DNA of 64,000 nucleotides from Parelaphostrongylus tenuis (taxonomy: Eukaryota; Nematoda; Chromadorea; Rhabditida; Metastrongylidae). Below the pieces are notes generated by a model. That model searched no databases. It saw only the letters and a list, made by a program, of their open reading frames with translations, and was not told where the DNA came from. The stretch's first letter is position 1; each line of letters begins with the position of its first letter. Position numbers and translations under genes: made by a program. The stretch lies in assembly GCA_019055375.1 (NCBI GenBank), contig JAHQIW010007084.1, positions 62,001 through 126,000 of the forward strand, written 5' to 3'. Shown here in pieces: positions 25,401-35,998 of the stretch.

Positions 25401-28400
25401 ACGACTCGTAGCTCTAAAAACTTCAATCGTTGAGTTGGACTACTACGATGAAAAACGAGAAAATAGTTTAGTGAAGAAGCAAGAAAAAAGTCGAAAATTC
25501 GAATGATGAAGCAGCACAAAGTACTTACTGCAAATTCGACAAATTTTTTCACAAGACATGCTTCTTCCTCGTCAATGTTTTCAAAAGTGTCATCGTCATT
25601 TATCAATCAGAGATGATTGAAAACTACATTGAGTTCTTTTATCTCAGTCACATTTAGACTGTATAAGATAAAACTATTGGCCAACTCATCATGATAAGCG
25701 CTATCTTAGGATTTCATAAACATGCAGCGTATCACTGTCATAACACGGAATTCACTTGCACCTCAAATGGACTCATTTTCAACGAGAAATAGACTGTATG
25801 TGGAGGTAATTCGAAGGCAACTACTGCTACATGTTTTGATCTGTTCATCAGTCCAAAGGCGGATGCTGAGAAATTGAATATGCCAAGGCATTGACTATAA
25901 TAATGATTTCCAAAAGCACTCATTGAAGTCGAATTCATGGAAGTTCTTGAATACAAACTTGGATACTTGGACGGGTCCGTCTTCACGAATTGTGCGGACC
26001 CCAGCACATTTTCCATTCGTCTCGTCTTCTCGCGAATGTTGCCCATGGCTGTTCATTCGATCATGGCCACTGGCGCGAGTTTCATGCCGTGATCTGTAGA
26101 ATGTCAGGTCGTGAATAAATTATAAATGCAGCAAAATGTTGATTTTCTATGCCAAATCTGAAAGAAGTCCGCTTCCTAAAAATGTCATTATGTTGCTCAA
26201 ACACTAACAGCAATGACTTTAGAGGCTTCGCACCGCGAAGTAGCTTCCTTCTCTAATTCTGTGAAACATAAAAACGGTCCTTTTTTGGATCCTTTTTATG
26301 TATATTTTCATGTTAGCTCTCTGTGTGCAAGCGAGGTGGTCTGCTCGTACGATAGCGATGTTCTGTGATTGCGATGTTTGTGCTTGATGCACTGGTGTTA
26401 GAGGTGTAGGAGTTCAAAGGCATAATTGATAATTATACCACAACAGAACTGTTAGAGGAAACACGTAACGAAATTGGCATAAGGAAACCATCTACCTTTC
26501 TACACCGAGGGGTTAGGGGGTTTTAGAATTTGTGCACTTTTAGCGCACGTCATCTCAAAATAGAAAAAAAAATATATGGAACATTTAGAAACACGAATGT
26601 ATAATCGTTGGCTAATGGTGACGGTAACATATGAAGACCTAAGGCAACTAAACAATTGAACGAAGTCTAATTTTTACAGCATATCACAGATAGCAAACAT
26701 GTAGTAACTTGAGACCAGAACAATAAAACAAACAGTGAGTGTAACAACGTAAAAAAACCAATTTATATTAGCTGTGAAATCCTGAACCTCTGAACTTTTT
26801 AGTCAATGAAAAAAGTATTGCGAGTTGTGGAAAAGACAACACGCATTACAGGTAGAGGGATAGGAAAACTAATTGTCTCATGTGATGGCGAGAATGTCCA
26901 CTTTCCATCAGCCTTGTCATCTCATTTGGTTTCAATACGATGAATCACTGATGACGAATGAAGCGTGTAGAATGTCGCAGTAATAAACTGCGAAATAAAC
27001 GACTTTATCAACAGAAAGTTGTCGAATGTTACAGCAATGCGGTTGTGTGGTTGACGGTCACAATACTCGGTAGATAATCTGATAATCTGATAGCATGTTT
27101 TGAGCCTTTGTCTGGTACGCCGCTTATACTACTAGACACCTGCTGTTTCGGCCTTCCACGCTCTTCAGCAGCACAGTGCCTTTCGGTTCACCCGAACCAT
27201 TGCAGGAGGAAAGATACCCCTCCTTATAAAGGAGTCGACGCCGAATAACAAATCACTGCAAATTAACTCATAAAACCCCCTGGCACTGCAGTGACCAAAA
27301 ATCGAACTCGTGATTGTGATTTGTTATTTGATGTCGATTCTTCTATAAAGAGAGATATATCCCCCTGCAGGGGATCGGTTGAACCGAAAGGGCGCTGTGC
27401 TACTGAAGAGCCTGGAAAGGCGAAACAGTAGCTGTCTCGTGCTGTATAAGTGTCGTACCAGACCTCATAAAAGGCCCAAAACATGTTATCAGCCTATCAG
27501 ATTATTATTGTCATTGAGCGAGCTCCATAAAAGCAGACGAATGAAGGTTTAGTAGATAGTGCACGCATATGAGAAATATAGCGGACTCGTTTCAATAAGA
27601 AGTTTGCCAGGATAGGCTTGAAGTCTCCTCAAATCTCTCAATTAACAAAAAACAAAAGCAAAGTACCAGAAATAAGCAAGATGAAATGCAGTAATTAGCA
27701 TCACTAAGTGCTGTCAGCGAGTTTAGTTGTTTTGTGTAGCCAACGAAGAGCTAGTTGAATTGTCCATACCGCTATAGGTTAATTGGCTCACTCTGGAACT
27801 ATATTCAAAGTTGTAGCCCTTTTTTTGTTTTTGTAATTCTCAAGTGTTTTCTGCAACGAATGTTAAATTTTCAGGGTTTCGGTTTTGTAACAATGGAAAA
27901 GGCGGCAGATGCAGAGAAAGCGAGGCAAGAGCTTCATGGATCCATGATAGAAGGGAGGAAAGTGGAAGTTAATTGTGCCACAGCTCGTATACACACAAAA
28001 AAGGCGAAGACAGTTCCAGGTAAGCTCGTTTGAATATCCTTATGAACTTTCATGTAAAACTGGAAGTGATAAGTGCGTCGAATCATGTCATAAATCGTTC
28101 AAATTAGAACCCTTCGCGGTTCGTTGCATTATGCTGAACTAGTATTCTTACTATCACGTATTGTTGCCATTCAGTGGGTTGCGTAATGAAAGTGACACAT
28201 CGAGACAAGCTTATGAACCGATTTTAATGGGCGCTAAAACTTATGCTCCATCTAATTAATGTTTTCTATTAGGCAGTGGATCGTACTGCCTTGTCTTGAC
28301 TCCTTTTAGAAATTGCCAGAAAAGAAAATATCAGAAGTCACTATTTGAAGAACTAATTCCCACATGTATATAATATGGTACATTTTCGTTTGGCAGCATA

Positions 28401-30124
28401 CGATGAGGTACCGATCCCTTTCGCTGAGCAAGCACTTTTCATTACACTGTAGCAGTTAATCGAAAGCTTGAATCTCTGGCTAACGCGGTACATGACCGGT
28501 TTTCGGAAAATTCTTTTTATAACGCTTCAGCGAAAAGAAAACATTTGTGTTTCACACGCACATTCTCCCTCAGTACAGGCCACTTTCTTTAGACTATCAG
28601 TATTCATTCGGCAGCGTAACATTAAACGAATCCAACGGTGTTATTATTTCATAGGAAGACCGTTTTTCTGCAGTACAGAAGAGAAAATTAGATTGCACAT
28701 ACGTGAGCATGTGTTCATTGGCTAATATACGGGATGGGAGAGGGGCGCAGGGGGGATACCGCGATTACAATACGGCCATCGATCGATAGAAGTGCGATTT
28801 TTTATTCAATAAGGAATATTTCTCTGCTTGGGAAGAAACTCCAGATTTTACGTATGATTCTGATATTACAAGATTTCCTCTACGTGTTCATATACTTTTC
28901 GTACTTTCGGCGTAGTGGTGGTAAAATTACGCGGCCGATGTAAACATAATTTTATTTGAGTTCTACAGCGTCATAAAAGGGTGTTTTGAAAGAGCGACTA
29001 CGTACCGCGCTAGCTGGAGACTTGCTTTCTAATGATTGCTAGCACTCTTATGAAAGTTCCTATCTAGCGAAAGGAATTGGTTTTTCATCCTTTGCTACCA
29101 AACGGAAAAGAACTTGTAATTAATTGGGTCTTGAATACATTCCCGCTCAAAAGAATAGAACGTCATAGATCTTGCAATCCAGTCATTACTAATTTTAGAG
29201 TATTATCAAAGTTTGTTACAGATGGCGGGTTCAGAAGTGGATTCTTTTTGTGAGATGTTGATGGTGTTGCTATTTTGTTGATGATAGATGTAATTACAGT
29301 TGTTGTGAAAATATCTTAGAATACTAAACTCTTTGGTCTGTGTGTCACTTATTCTTACGCATCCCGTTTTCAGTGAAAGGTGGCAATCGCTAAAGTCATG
29401 CTTAGATGTTTATACTTGTGTTTTACATTCATAGATGCATTTTATAGCTATTCACTAAGCATGATTTGAAATTTATCGCTATTGTGTTATGTAATGATGT
29501 CAATAGATGTTCCGTTTAGGGGTATTGGACCAGACGGTGACAGCCTCTGCATTGCAGAACGCCGCTTTGGCGCAAGCACAGGTGACACGAGCACTGTACA
29601 TGCGGAATCCTCTGGTGGCACAATCTTTGCTGGCTAGAGGAGGCTTGATAGCTGGATTACCGCAGTCGCCGATGTCTCTAGCGTTAGCAGCAAACCCTCT
29701 TGCTGCTGCTCAACTGCATGGACAGCAGTTCTTACTAGGAGCGGCGGGTCTTCACCAAAATGCAGCTCTGCAGCAGGCAGCGTTCGCCGCTGCTGACCCC
29801 ACTGCGGCTGCACTATTTACTGAGCAGGCTCGTCTCCAGCTGGCCGCAGCTGTACAAGGTAAGAACAATTATTTTCGTTTGAATCCGTTAGTAGTAGTGA
29901 ATTGTTAGTTGCGGCAGTCACCTAAGCAGTGATGTGCATGGTATGTCCGTCGGGTGCACCACTGCATGAGAGCATGGCGATCATCTGGCTGTGTTTCAGC
30001 GCGTATTCCCACTTCGGCAGCATCTCTTGGTGAGCAGTATCTTGGACAAGCTCTCACTGCTGCCCTCCCTGCCTATTCTATCAACCAGGCGTATCGGGGC
30101 ATCAATCGCTTCGCGCCCTACTAG
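16423..30124 (+). CDS. fox-1: Rbfox-family RNA-binding splicing regulator
   Basis: Exons: 16423-16473, 16731-16884, 21527-21612, 23345-23483, 23627-23766, 27875-28019, 29520-29858, 30000-30124. Phases agree throughout, giving 392 codons plus TAG. Rbfox proteins bind UGCAUG and control alternative splicing in nucleus and cytoplasm. One RRM lies at about residues 151-230: RNP2 is LHVSNIPF, followed by [25 protein letters not shown] and RNP1 GFGFVTM, the family signature. The N-terminal third is Gln/Gly/Ala-rich and the C-terminal third (239-392) is Ala/Leu/Gln-rich, ending Asn-Arg-Phe-Ala-Pro-Tyr like vertebrate Rbfox. The acceptor of exon 4 (GTTGAG) is weak. Start choice: this ATG follows the GC-rich leader and its exon ends in phase 0, as exon 2 needs. 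Worms have two paralogues (fox-1, asd-1); I cannot say which this is. Confidence 0.9.
17150..17320 (+). pseudogene. Mariner HTH fragment in Rbfox intron 2
   Basis: Translates, with breaks, to a mariner-like Lys-Ser-Thr-Val-Tyr-Arg-Trp segment followed by Phe-Asp-Glu-Asp-Glu and Ser-Leu-Glu-Asp-Gln-Pro-Arg-Ser-Gly, the linker after the first helix-turn-helix. It is short and truncated on both sides. Confidence 0.7.
17385..17935 (+). mobile_element. Internally deleted mariner with TIRs, copy 1
   Basis: The left end contains CATAAGTTTTGACACTTAAG and the right end its inverse around GTGTCAAAACTTATGGAACG. Inner inverted blocks also match (TTGCGAACATTTTG, AATTTGCCTA, CCTGCTACTCAT). The interior keeps only a broken transposase N-terminus (Lys-Phe-Lys-Ala-Gly-Glu then Ser-Leu-Glu-Asp-Gln-Ser-Arg-Ser-Gly). 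Non-autonomous; a second copy lies at 21795-22370 in the same intron. Confidence 0.75.
21795..22370 (+). mobile_element. Internally deleted mariner with TIRs, copy 2
   Basis: Same architecture as the copy at 17385: TIR with CCAAAAGTTTTGACACT, inner block CTTGCTACTCATGCA, interior GTTCAAAGCTGGAGTGAAAA and CTGGAGGATCAGTCGCGCT. The right end is the eroded inverse near 22290-22370. It ends about 850 bases upstream of Rbfox exon 4 and starts 180 bases after exon 3. Confidence 0.75.
24230..24272 (-). ncRNA. Type I hammerhead ribozyme, intact core
   Basis: Mirror image of the plus-strand motif at 24329-24371, with the same bases: stem I GCCCGG/UCGGGC, core CUGAUGA and GAAA, stem II GUC/GAC, stem III ACAC/GUGU and C17 at the cleavage site. 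Predicted cleavage on the minus-strand transcript lies between 24236 and 24235. Confidence 0.8.
24329..24371 (+). ncRNA. Type I hammerhead ribozyme, intact core
   Basis: Order seen: stem I 5' strand GCCCGG (24329-24334); CUGAUGA (24335-24341); stem II GUC-UGUAAG-GAC (24342-24353, with U-G closing a GUAA tetraloop); GAA (24354-24356); stem III A15.1 CAC/GUG U16.1 (24357-24364), self-complementary with no loop; C17 (24365); stem I 3' strand UCGGGC (24366-24371). All core positions known to be needed are present. Predicted cleavage is 24365/24366. The loopless stem III matches the hammerheads of eukaryotic SINE-like and Penelope-type elements, which often act as dimers. Confidence 0.85.
25741..26046 (-). 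CDS. Possible nested gene, unidentified, minus strand
   Basis: An ATG at 26046 opens 102 codons, Met-Gly-Asn-Ile-Arg-Glu, with Ser/Tyr/Thr-rich and then hydrophobic segments ([15 protein letters not shown]). A donor-like CAA|GTGAAT occurs near its end. A further minus-strand frame at 25520-25605 (acidic, Glu-Glu-Glu-Ala-Cys-Leu-Val-Lys-Lys) ends at a GCA|GTAAGT donor and joins in phase to a TTTTTAG acceptor, whose frame runs to TAG near 25360. I could not connect the two parts, because a stop precedes the second one with no acceptor between. Inside the Rbfox RRM intron, opposite strand. Confidence 0.3.
27129..27174 (-). ncRNA. Degenerate hammerhead ribozyme
   Basis: On the minus strand: stem I GUGCUG/UAGUAG (five pairs counting wobbles), CUGAAGA core, GAAA, stem III ACA/UGU, C17. 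Stem II (GCGUGGAAGGCC) pairs poorly, with at most two bases and a bulge, so activity is doubtful. Confidence 0.6.
27397..27442 (+). ncRNA. Hammerhead ribozyme with three-base loop III
   Basis: CUGAAGA (27403-27409, N7=A), stem II GCC-UGGAAA-GGC (27410-27421), GAA (27422-27424), stem III ACAG-UAG-CUGU (27425-27435), C17 at 27436. Stem I GUGCUA/UCGUGC pairs at five of six positions with wobbles and one U-C mismatch. The core is complete. Unlike the other copies, stem III has a loop, so it could fold as a monomer. Sense to the Rbfox gene. Confidence 0.75.
28411..29093. mobile_element. Long-TIR MITE, copy 2
   Basis: The left end (CCGATCCCTTTCGCTG, later TTAATCGAAAGCTTGAATCT and TAACGCGGTACATGACC) matches the inverse of the right end (CTAGCGAAAGGAATTGG, CGTACCGCGCTAGCTGG). 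TIRs are at least 120 bases and the interior has no transposase. It lies in Rbfox intron 6, between the RRM and C-terminal exons. Confidence 0.75.
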
Positions 30125-31469
30125 CATGCACTCTGCACACGCTTGGCGATGTGTCGCCGCCTGACAGAAACCTATATTTACTAATCGTTTTGTTCATGCA
30201 AGAACATTGATCAACCGAGATTATATTATAATACTTTCATCGTCGTCGCCACTGTCATCATCTTCATCACATCGTCATTTTCAGTGTTTCTATACAGTAG
30301 AACTAGTAATAATAGTAATAGTAATGGTAATAGTGATTTTGATAGAACAACATCAACAGTAGTGAAAATTCTTTCACTGAGAACAGCATCGCTCGGTGTT
30401 GGTCATCGCAACTATTATCATCACTATTACTGTTGCTGTTATTATTATGATCATTATAACTAGTATTAGTATTAGTGTTATTACTATTATTATCGTTTCT
30501 TTTCTTTCTCCTCGTCCTCGTCGTCATCGTCGCCGTCGTCGTCGTCGACATTAAATCAAATGCAATGAGCTTGGGATGTTTTGTACTGCAATGGTAAAGA
30601 GTTAAGCATTTATATTACCACTTCTTATCGCGATGTTTCAGAGTAGGAATTTTAAAAAAATGAATTAAGCATATCCATTCTCACTACCAACAAAACAGGG
30701 AAGAAAATTTGAAGGTAGTTATCTTTAAAATCTTAAACATCAGGGTTATCTAGACATGGCGTACTGGCCCCATACTTTCGTACACTTAAAATGATAGGTT
30801 GATATATCTTGTTGCACTTTCAATATTCATATTATTGCCACAGTTTTGGTTTACTTTGTTATATCGGACATAGTGCAAAATGGCTGTTTTCTAGACTAAA
30901 ATTTTATCATTGACTGCTTTCCAGATGAGTAGAGATCAAGAGCAAAAACTATATATAAATATATACATATATGTGTATGTCTATATGTATACATATGTAT
31001 ATATATAGATACATTTACATAAAGTGTATCTGCTCTTCATAATTTTCTATCTGAGGAACATCGTGATGAAATGTGGTTGAAATAGAGAACAAACTATACG
31101 AGTTCAGCATCTGTAAATTATCTAACCATTGTTGTATGACGTTAATTTTATTTCAATTGTAACTTAGTCATTTCTTGTTATTTTCTGCATTGTTTGTGTG
31201 TTTACCTGTCTCTTGTTTCTTTGAGTTACGCGTTCTTTTACTTTACATGAAAGTTTTACATGCTGCGGGTGGCTATCGTCAATTAGCACTCGGCATCACA
31301 ATCACACCGCTTTAATTTTGCATAATTCCGCAATTAACCGCACTTGTTTGATTGTCTTTTCTTGTCTAATGTGGTTGATCTCCACTGTTTAGGTTGGTTT
31401 TTCTATTTTCTGGTGCTCGTAAATGATTGATATGTGTTACTATCGTATTCATGAATGAAGCTAGCCTGT
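30125..31469. other. Rbfox 3' flank, low-complexity DNA
   Basis: Starts after the TAG at 30122-30124. Holds a trinucleotide-rich tract at about 30236-30545 (TCG, TCA and ATT runs, giving artificial Asn/Thr/Asp or Arg repeats in frames) and a TA-rich tract at about 30949-31020. Most of it is probably Rbfox 3' UTR. I do not see a clear AATAAA. Confidence 0.5.
30236..30545. repeat. Degenerate trinucleotide tract
   Basis: Long runs of TCG/TCA/TTA and ATT triplets with drift, probably a decayed microsatellite in the Rbfox 3' UTR. The 82-codon minus-strand frame over it is a by-product. Confidence 0.85.
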
Positions 31470-31483
31470 TTTTAAATGCAGTC
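31470..31483 (+). other. Acceptor just before the Ly6-like start
   Basis: TTTTTAAATGCAG followed by TC and the ATG at 31484. In nematodes an acceptor a few bases before the start, without an upstream donor, commonly marks spliced-leader addition. That use is inferred; a cis intron from an upstream leader exon is the alternative. Confidence 0.45.
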
Positions 31484-31912
31484 ATGCGTCGCACGTCTGC
31501 ATTTGCGTCCGTATTTCTTTTACTCCTATTAGTACCGAGCCACCTTACTCTCAGATGCCATTTGCATCATGAGATCTGGGAGGACGGTCATAAACTTGAG
31601 ATCAATCCCGACATCTGTTCCAGCAATAGGTACTGTGTATTCGCGGTCTATCGTGATCCGGACCCGGTAAAGAAGAATGGTTATTCCTTGGGTTGCGACC
31701 GTGTCGATTGTGAGGAGTCTGATGATCCACGTCAGGCAAAGGTGTGGCTTACAGTACCAGGTGGTAGAGGGGTGAAATGTCGAAAGCACCGTGACTACGG
31801 AATTCATGGCGAGATATGCTGTTGCAAGACGGACATGTGTAATGAAGTGAACACTCCGGCGTTTATTCCGTTCATTTCGCCTTTGTTCGCCCTCTTTATT
31901 TTTGTTTGGTGA
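31484..31912 (+). CDS. Ly6/three-finger protein, likely GPI-anchored
   Basis: An intronless 142-codon frame. Residues 1-22 form a clear signal peptide (RR, then SVFLLLLLVPSH). The mature part begins Leu-Arg-Cys and has about ten cysteines: DIC, RYC, LGC, VDC, VKC, then CCC-KTD-MCN near the end. The last block is the Ly6/uPAR and activin-receptor-ectodomain ending. After Cys-Asn a short polar stretch leads to a C-terminal hydrophobic tail ending Phe-Val-Trp, as for GPI attachment. Such proteins sit on the outer plasma membrane and modulate receptors or channels; worm relatives include the odr-2/hot family. The ATG at 31451 is in frame, but the one at 31484 gives a proper signal peptide and follows an acceptor. 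Confidence 0.85.
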   Translation: MRRTSAFASVFLLLLLVPSHLTLRCHLHHEIWEDGHKLEINPDICSSNRYCVFAVYRDPDPVKKNGYSLGCDRVDCEESDDPRQAKVWLTVPGGRGVKCRKHRDYGIHGEICCCKTDMCNEVNTPAFIPFISPLFALFIFVW

Positions 31913-33341
31913 TTGTGCTTGCTACTTGTTTCTGTCTCTCGTACACATATACAAATACACACAAACTGCCTCATTAAATGTGGCTTTCTGTAGTTTTATG
32001 TGTCAAACGGTCTCAGGCGAATGCAATGTTCTCAATGTTTTTTCTTTGGGCTGTTTGCATATGTGAGGCTGTTATAAATAGTGCAAGTATTTGAGGTTTG
32101 CACATGTTCTCTTGTTGTAAAACCGGTGGACATGCTTTCTCGAATGTTTGGTATAAAATGAGTTTCGATCTTATCTACCAGGAGAAGTTGTGTCTTGTTT
32201 CTGATGTCGTGATTCGACTTGAATCGAGTCAATACTTTGGGAACGTCTTCCATACCTTTCTATGATGTTAACCAGCCAGAATCGAAACGCATGACTCTAT
32301 CATTAGAAATTAACGTGGCTGTGCTATAGGCAATATAACCCGAATGTTCACTATATCAGTTTCCTCATGTATATGCGAAAACGTTTTCGTGATGGTTTTA
32401 GAGAGGTATGCACATTGTCGCTGTTCTTTTACTTATATGTCCAGTGACCGCTGTCTGTTCAAACTAGGTTCCCAATGGTGCTGCTCACTGTACACTTCTA
32501 ATTTCATGATATGGTAGGAGACTTGCTTGTGTCGATTTGGGCTCAACTAGTCTTCCATCACTGCTTAGGTGACATTTTGCAGTTTTTCTTCTACATATTG
32601 CTTAACAAATAAATATTGGAACGTCGGGTTTACACATGCGTTCTCTAAGGGCTTATCAATATATGCTTATATCCCAAATCGGTCTGAACATGTGTCACAA
32701 TTTTGCTATTTCCTGATCGGTGCGATAACCCCTTTCAATAGATATCAAGTTATTGCAAAGTGAAGGAATTTAATTATAAATCAGTCAAATTTTCTGTTGC
32801 AGTTGAGTTGAGATATTTTGTTTGGAGTGGTTGTTTTCAAAATTTGGTCATTACTTAATCAGTCAAAAAAGAAAAGTGTACGCAGTAGTACGAAGAAGGG
32901 TAACTGTGCTAAATCCCTTCAACTGTGGTGGTTTCATGGTTCGTTGAATGGAGACGCTTTCATTTATAACGTAATAAGTTGCCACGTGATGCCGTACTAC
33001 GAAAGACATATGGATACCGGAGGTTTCATCCATAATAAATGACGTGTCACAAAGACGTCAAATACGAAAAGACTTTTCGTCTACACTTATGAATAGATGA
33101 TGTGACCGGTATAATACTCAAATGGGCATTTTTGTCGGAGCATGTTGGTCTGAACTTCAACCTCCTCCTTTTACCTCACAGATCCTTTTCGCTGTAACTT
33201 CCATATTCTTTTGACAACTCATAGGTCGCACAGATGTGGAACCTGAATCAAGTGTTTGCGGTGAACTCTTCGTCGAACGAGTTGATTTTGCGGCAAAGGA
33301 GAGTTTATATTGATGAATGAAAAACCTCTTTCTTGTATTTA

Positions 33342-33368
33342 ACACACTGCATACGATATGCAGTGTGT
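33342..33368. repeat. Perfect 12-bp inverted repeat
   Basis: ACACACTGCATA, a three-base loop CGA, then the exact complement. It could be the centre of an inverted-repeat element, but no longer flanking arms were traced. Confidence 0.8.
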
Positions 33369-33562
33369 CCAATCAAAAGCGATAACACGAGTGGTCTGCG
33401 TATGGTCTATGTGGTTCTCCTTCCTCATGGTCTGTTTTGTCGCACGGAGCAGTGCGGGTACACTTCGTTCAGTGCCGAAATGTGCTTACCAGACCAAACC
33501 CGTTAAGGGTTAGTTGCTGACAGCTTCAGTATTCCGTCGAAGAAAGATTGGTCGCAAAGCGG

Positions 33563-33710
33563 TGGCCTTCGTGATGTAGTGGTAGCACGCGCCCCGGTAT
33601 AGGTGAAACACGGGTCCAACTCTCGCTTAAGACCGAGTCTTTACGAGCCACTATCTCCTTAAGTGGTTATTTCAGCGTCCTACCACTGCTGGAAAGCAGT
33701 TAAATTGAAT
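33563..33710 (+). repeat. tRNA-like SINE, family B
   Basis: The head GGCCTTCGTGATGTAGTGG TAGCACGCGCC resembles a tRNA D-arm and A box. ACGGGTCCAACTCTCGC resembles a T-arm and B box at the correct distance. The body follows (GAGCCACTATCTCC...). The acceptor stem does not close, so this is not a functional tRNA. Confidence 0.6.
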
Positions 33711-35998
33711 AAATATAGGTTATGCAGAAAACAGTTTTCCTAATCTGAAATCAGCTGACAGCTCATCCAGCAGTTGTTTTGATGGGCGTCGACGGCAAAA
33801 CTCCATTCTGATTAGAGAATTATAAAAATTCTAAATGAGTTCATAACAAGTAACTTGACGATACTCATTACTGTTTTTTCCGTAGTAAACACTATAATGA
33901 GTTGTAGTTAGCATATGGAATATTCGCGTATAAAAACCACCAAAATATGCGTGGCATAAAATGTAAAGCACTTCCAGATGCTAGTATAAACATGTCTGTA
34001 TTATGAACTGAAATAATACAATCATTCCCATTTACACCCATAGAGCTATGGAGCAGAATTTTTCCCACAATCGTGCCATGATCAAAACCCGTTCAGTTTT
34101 GTGATTATCGGAAAATTGTCGTTTAATGTGAAACACTGCTTTGATCAATGTATATCTATACACGTATTTATAGAGAATTATCAAATTAAATTGCAATAAA
34201 TCTTTGCTGGTTTAAGAGCTGTGATCAGGAACATGTACAACATGAAGAGCGTGTGTTTGTGCCTTTAATATAGAATTTATAAGCTGAAGGAACTATACCT
34301 CTGAGCAGCACGAAGAATCAACAATGCACACGTATTATTCCTAACTGGTATCTCACGCTGTTTTTCCACTGTCAATTTGACACTTGGTCTGATCTTGTAA
34401 GACTTGTTTTGCCTGTCATGGTATGTGTTCTTGCCAAAATGAATATAAACCAACGTCTTAAATGTTTCCTGCGATGGTTTGTAAATGCAATCGTTCATTG
34501 TTCTCAAATATTATAAATTCGCCAGAAGATTTACTAAATTGATTTTTGAAGCAGAACGGACACTCTCGTGTTCCGCATGGTGAACAAAGTGTTATATAAC
34601 TGGGTTTGGTATGCGAGTGGAAAAATTTGATTCTTATAGCAAATCATCCAAGCAGACTGCCTGAAACTTGATTACTCGACCGTTCAATCTATAAGCCCAA
34701 CTTTTCACCAACCTTTTGCTACATTATGGCCAACGGAAGAATATCGACCAAAGATAACGACTTGATAGTTGTCAATTTAATTCAAGTGAACCCACTAGGG
34801 TGGTGCCCTGTCTTATACACATTGAGATCTCTCACTGGAATATGTCTCAGGCACATTATACGCCAAGGGTGGTCGGAATGCTTTGTTAGAAACTCTTTAT
34901 TGTGGTCTTTTCTAGTCCACCTACCACGGCTTTGCTCTAGCTTGCTGCTTTCGATATGAAGGATTGATTTATATCTCAAAACTGCCACCGAGCTTGCCAA
35001 GGTCAAAATTAAAAAGTCTGATCTCCGCAAGTGGGCATGCTTATTGATGCTAACTTGCTAAAATGTCCAAGCAAAGGAATCTCTAATTGTAGTACTGAGC
35101 TTACTTCTACTGATTTACAACTCCCTTTATTGCGACCTAATATGATGAAAGTTTTGTTGCGTTAGCAAATGCTCGTGAAGCGCTAACTATTTGTATGACC
35201 AGAAAGTGGAGATTGATCAAGAAAAGATTCTTTCCAGTGTTTCCAGGTTGGTATTTACTTACCTAATGGATTTTTTTCGTTGCCAAGTAACTAAATTTAC
35301 TGAAAAATTTCTCCGATGTTATCTTCGAACGTGGAAGCGGTAAAATACATATGCTTGCCAAATATCTGTACGGCTACAGCGACTAAAGTCTCTTTTTTAT
35401 AAAAAGTATGTGTGCTTCTCTGTCTGACCTTAAGTCCGCTAGCGGCCGCAGAAATATTATTCTTAGTTATCGATGTATGTACTGCTTATAATCTCCGTAT
35501 CGGGGACCGTGAAGGAGCACCTCTAAACTCTCCGTTCGCTCCACTCTCCATCAGAGTTTGAACTTGAAGAAATATGAAGTAGTGTTTTGGCGTAAAGCTC
35601 GTTAATTTAGTGTTTTTTCTGCGGCGAAATAAGTAAGGGTGCTTGGCTGGATTAGTCGTAGAAAATAGTCAAAGGCAATTTATCCTTCCCTATTTTGATG
35701 AAGGCTTATCCTTTGAGCGTTCCGGGACCTTGCCTTGCTTTCCACATCTACTTTTATGTAGGCTTTTGAACAAGATGCTGTGCATGTAGGGCATACCAGA
35801 TGGGCATACAGACATGATAGCTGATGTGTGCTTGGATGTGATCTTGTGTACATGGAAGTATAAAACTATCCAGTTCAACAAGTACGAAGAGCTCATTACT
35901 TTACTTCCATTCAAATCAGATATAAATGCTCGGTTTCTACGAGTTTAAACTCCATTTCTCCACAGTGGGACGCTCAACGTATCAGCAGCGGCTTGCAG

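Larger units (their letters stand above)
27060..27500. repeat. Inverted pair of hammerhead-bearing elements
   Basis: The left half (about 27060-27260) and the reverse complement of the right half (about 27300-27500) share ordered blocks: CATGTTTTG, GGTCTGGTACG-type, CTTATAC, CTGTTTCG, CTCTTCAG, CCTTTCGGTTCA, TATAAAGGAG/TATAGAAGA and AATAACAAATCAC. Divergence is perhaps 20-25 percent, so the pair is older than the 24.2 kb palindrome. Each half carries a hammerhead, and the two face away from the shared centre. Confidence 0.8.
31913..35998. other. Gene-poor stretch
   Basis: No gene assembled. Contains a SINE head at 33563 and a perfect hairpin at 33342-33368. The overlapping frames at 34726-34959 (+) and 34782-35030 (-) are open on both strands; the minus version reads slightly like coding sequence, but no family or splice partner was found. 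35690-35914 (-) also stays unassigned and may be 3' UTR of the minus-strand gene ending at 35999. Confidence 0.35.

Noticed and set aside
30303..30551. Minus-strand frame rich in Asn, Thr and Asp
   Set aside because: Pure product of the trinucleotide tract in the Rbfox 3' flank.
33563..33635. Functional tRNA gene
   Set aside because: A- and B-box-like strings exist but the acceptor stem does not pair, and a related head at 16085 points to a SINE.
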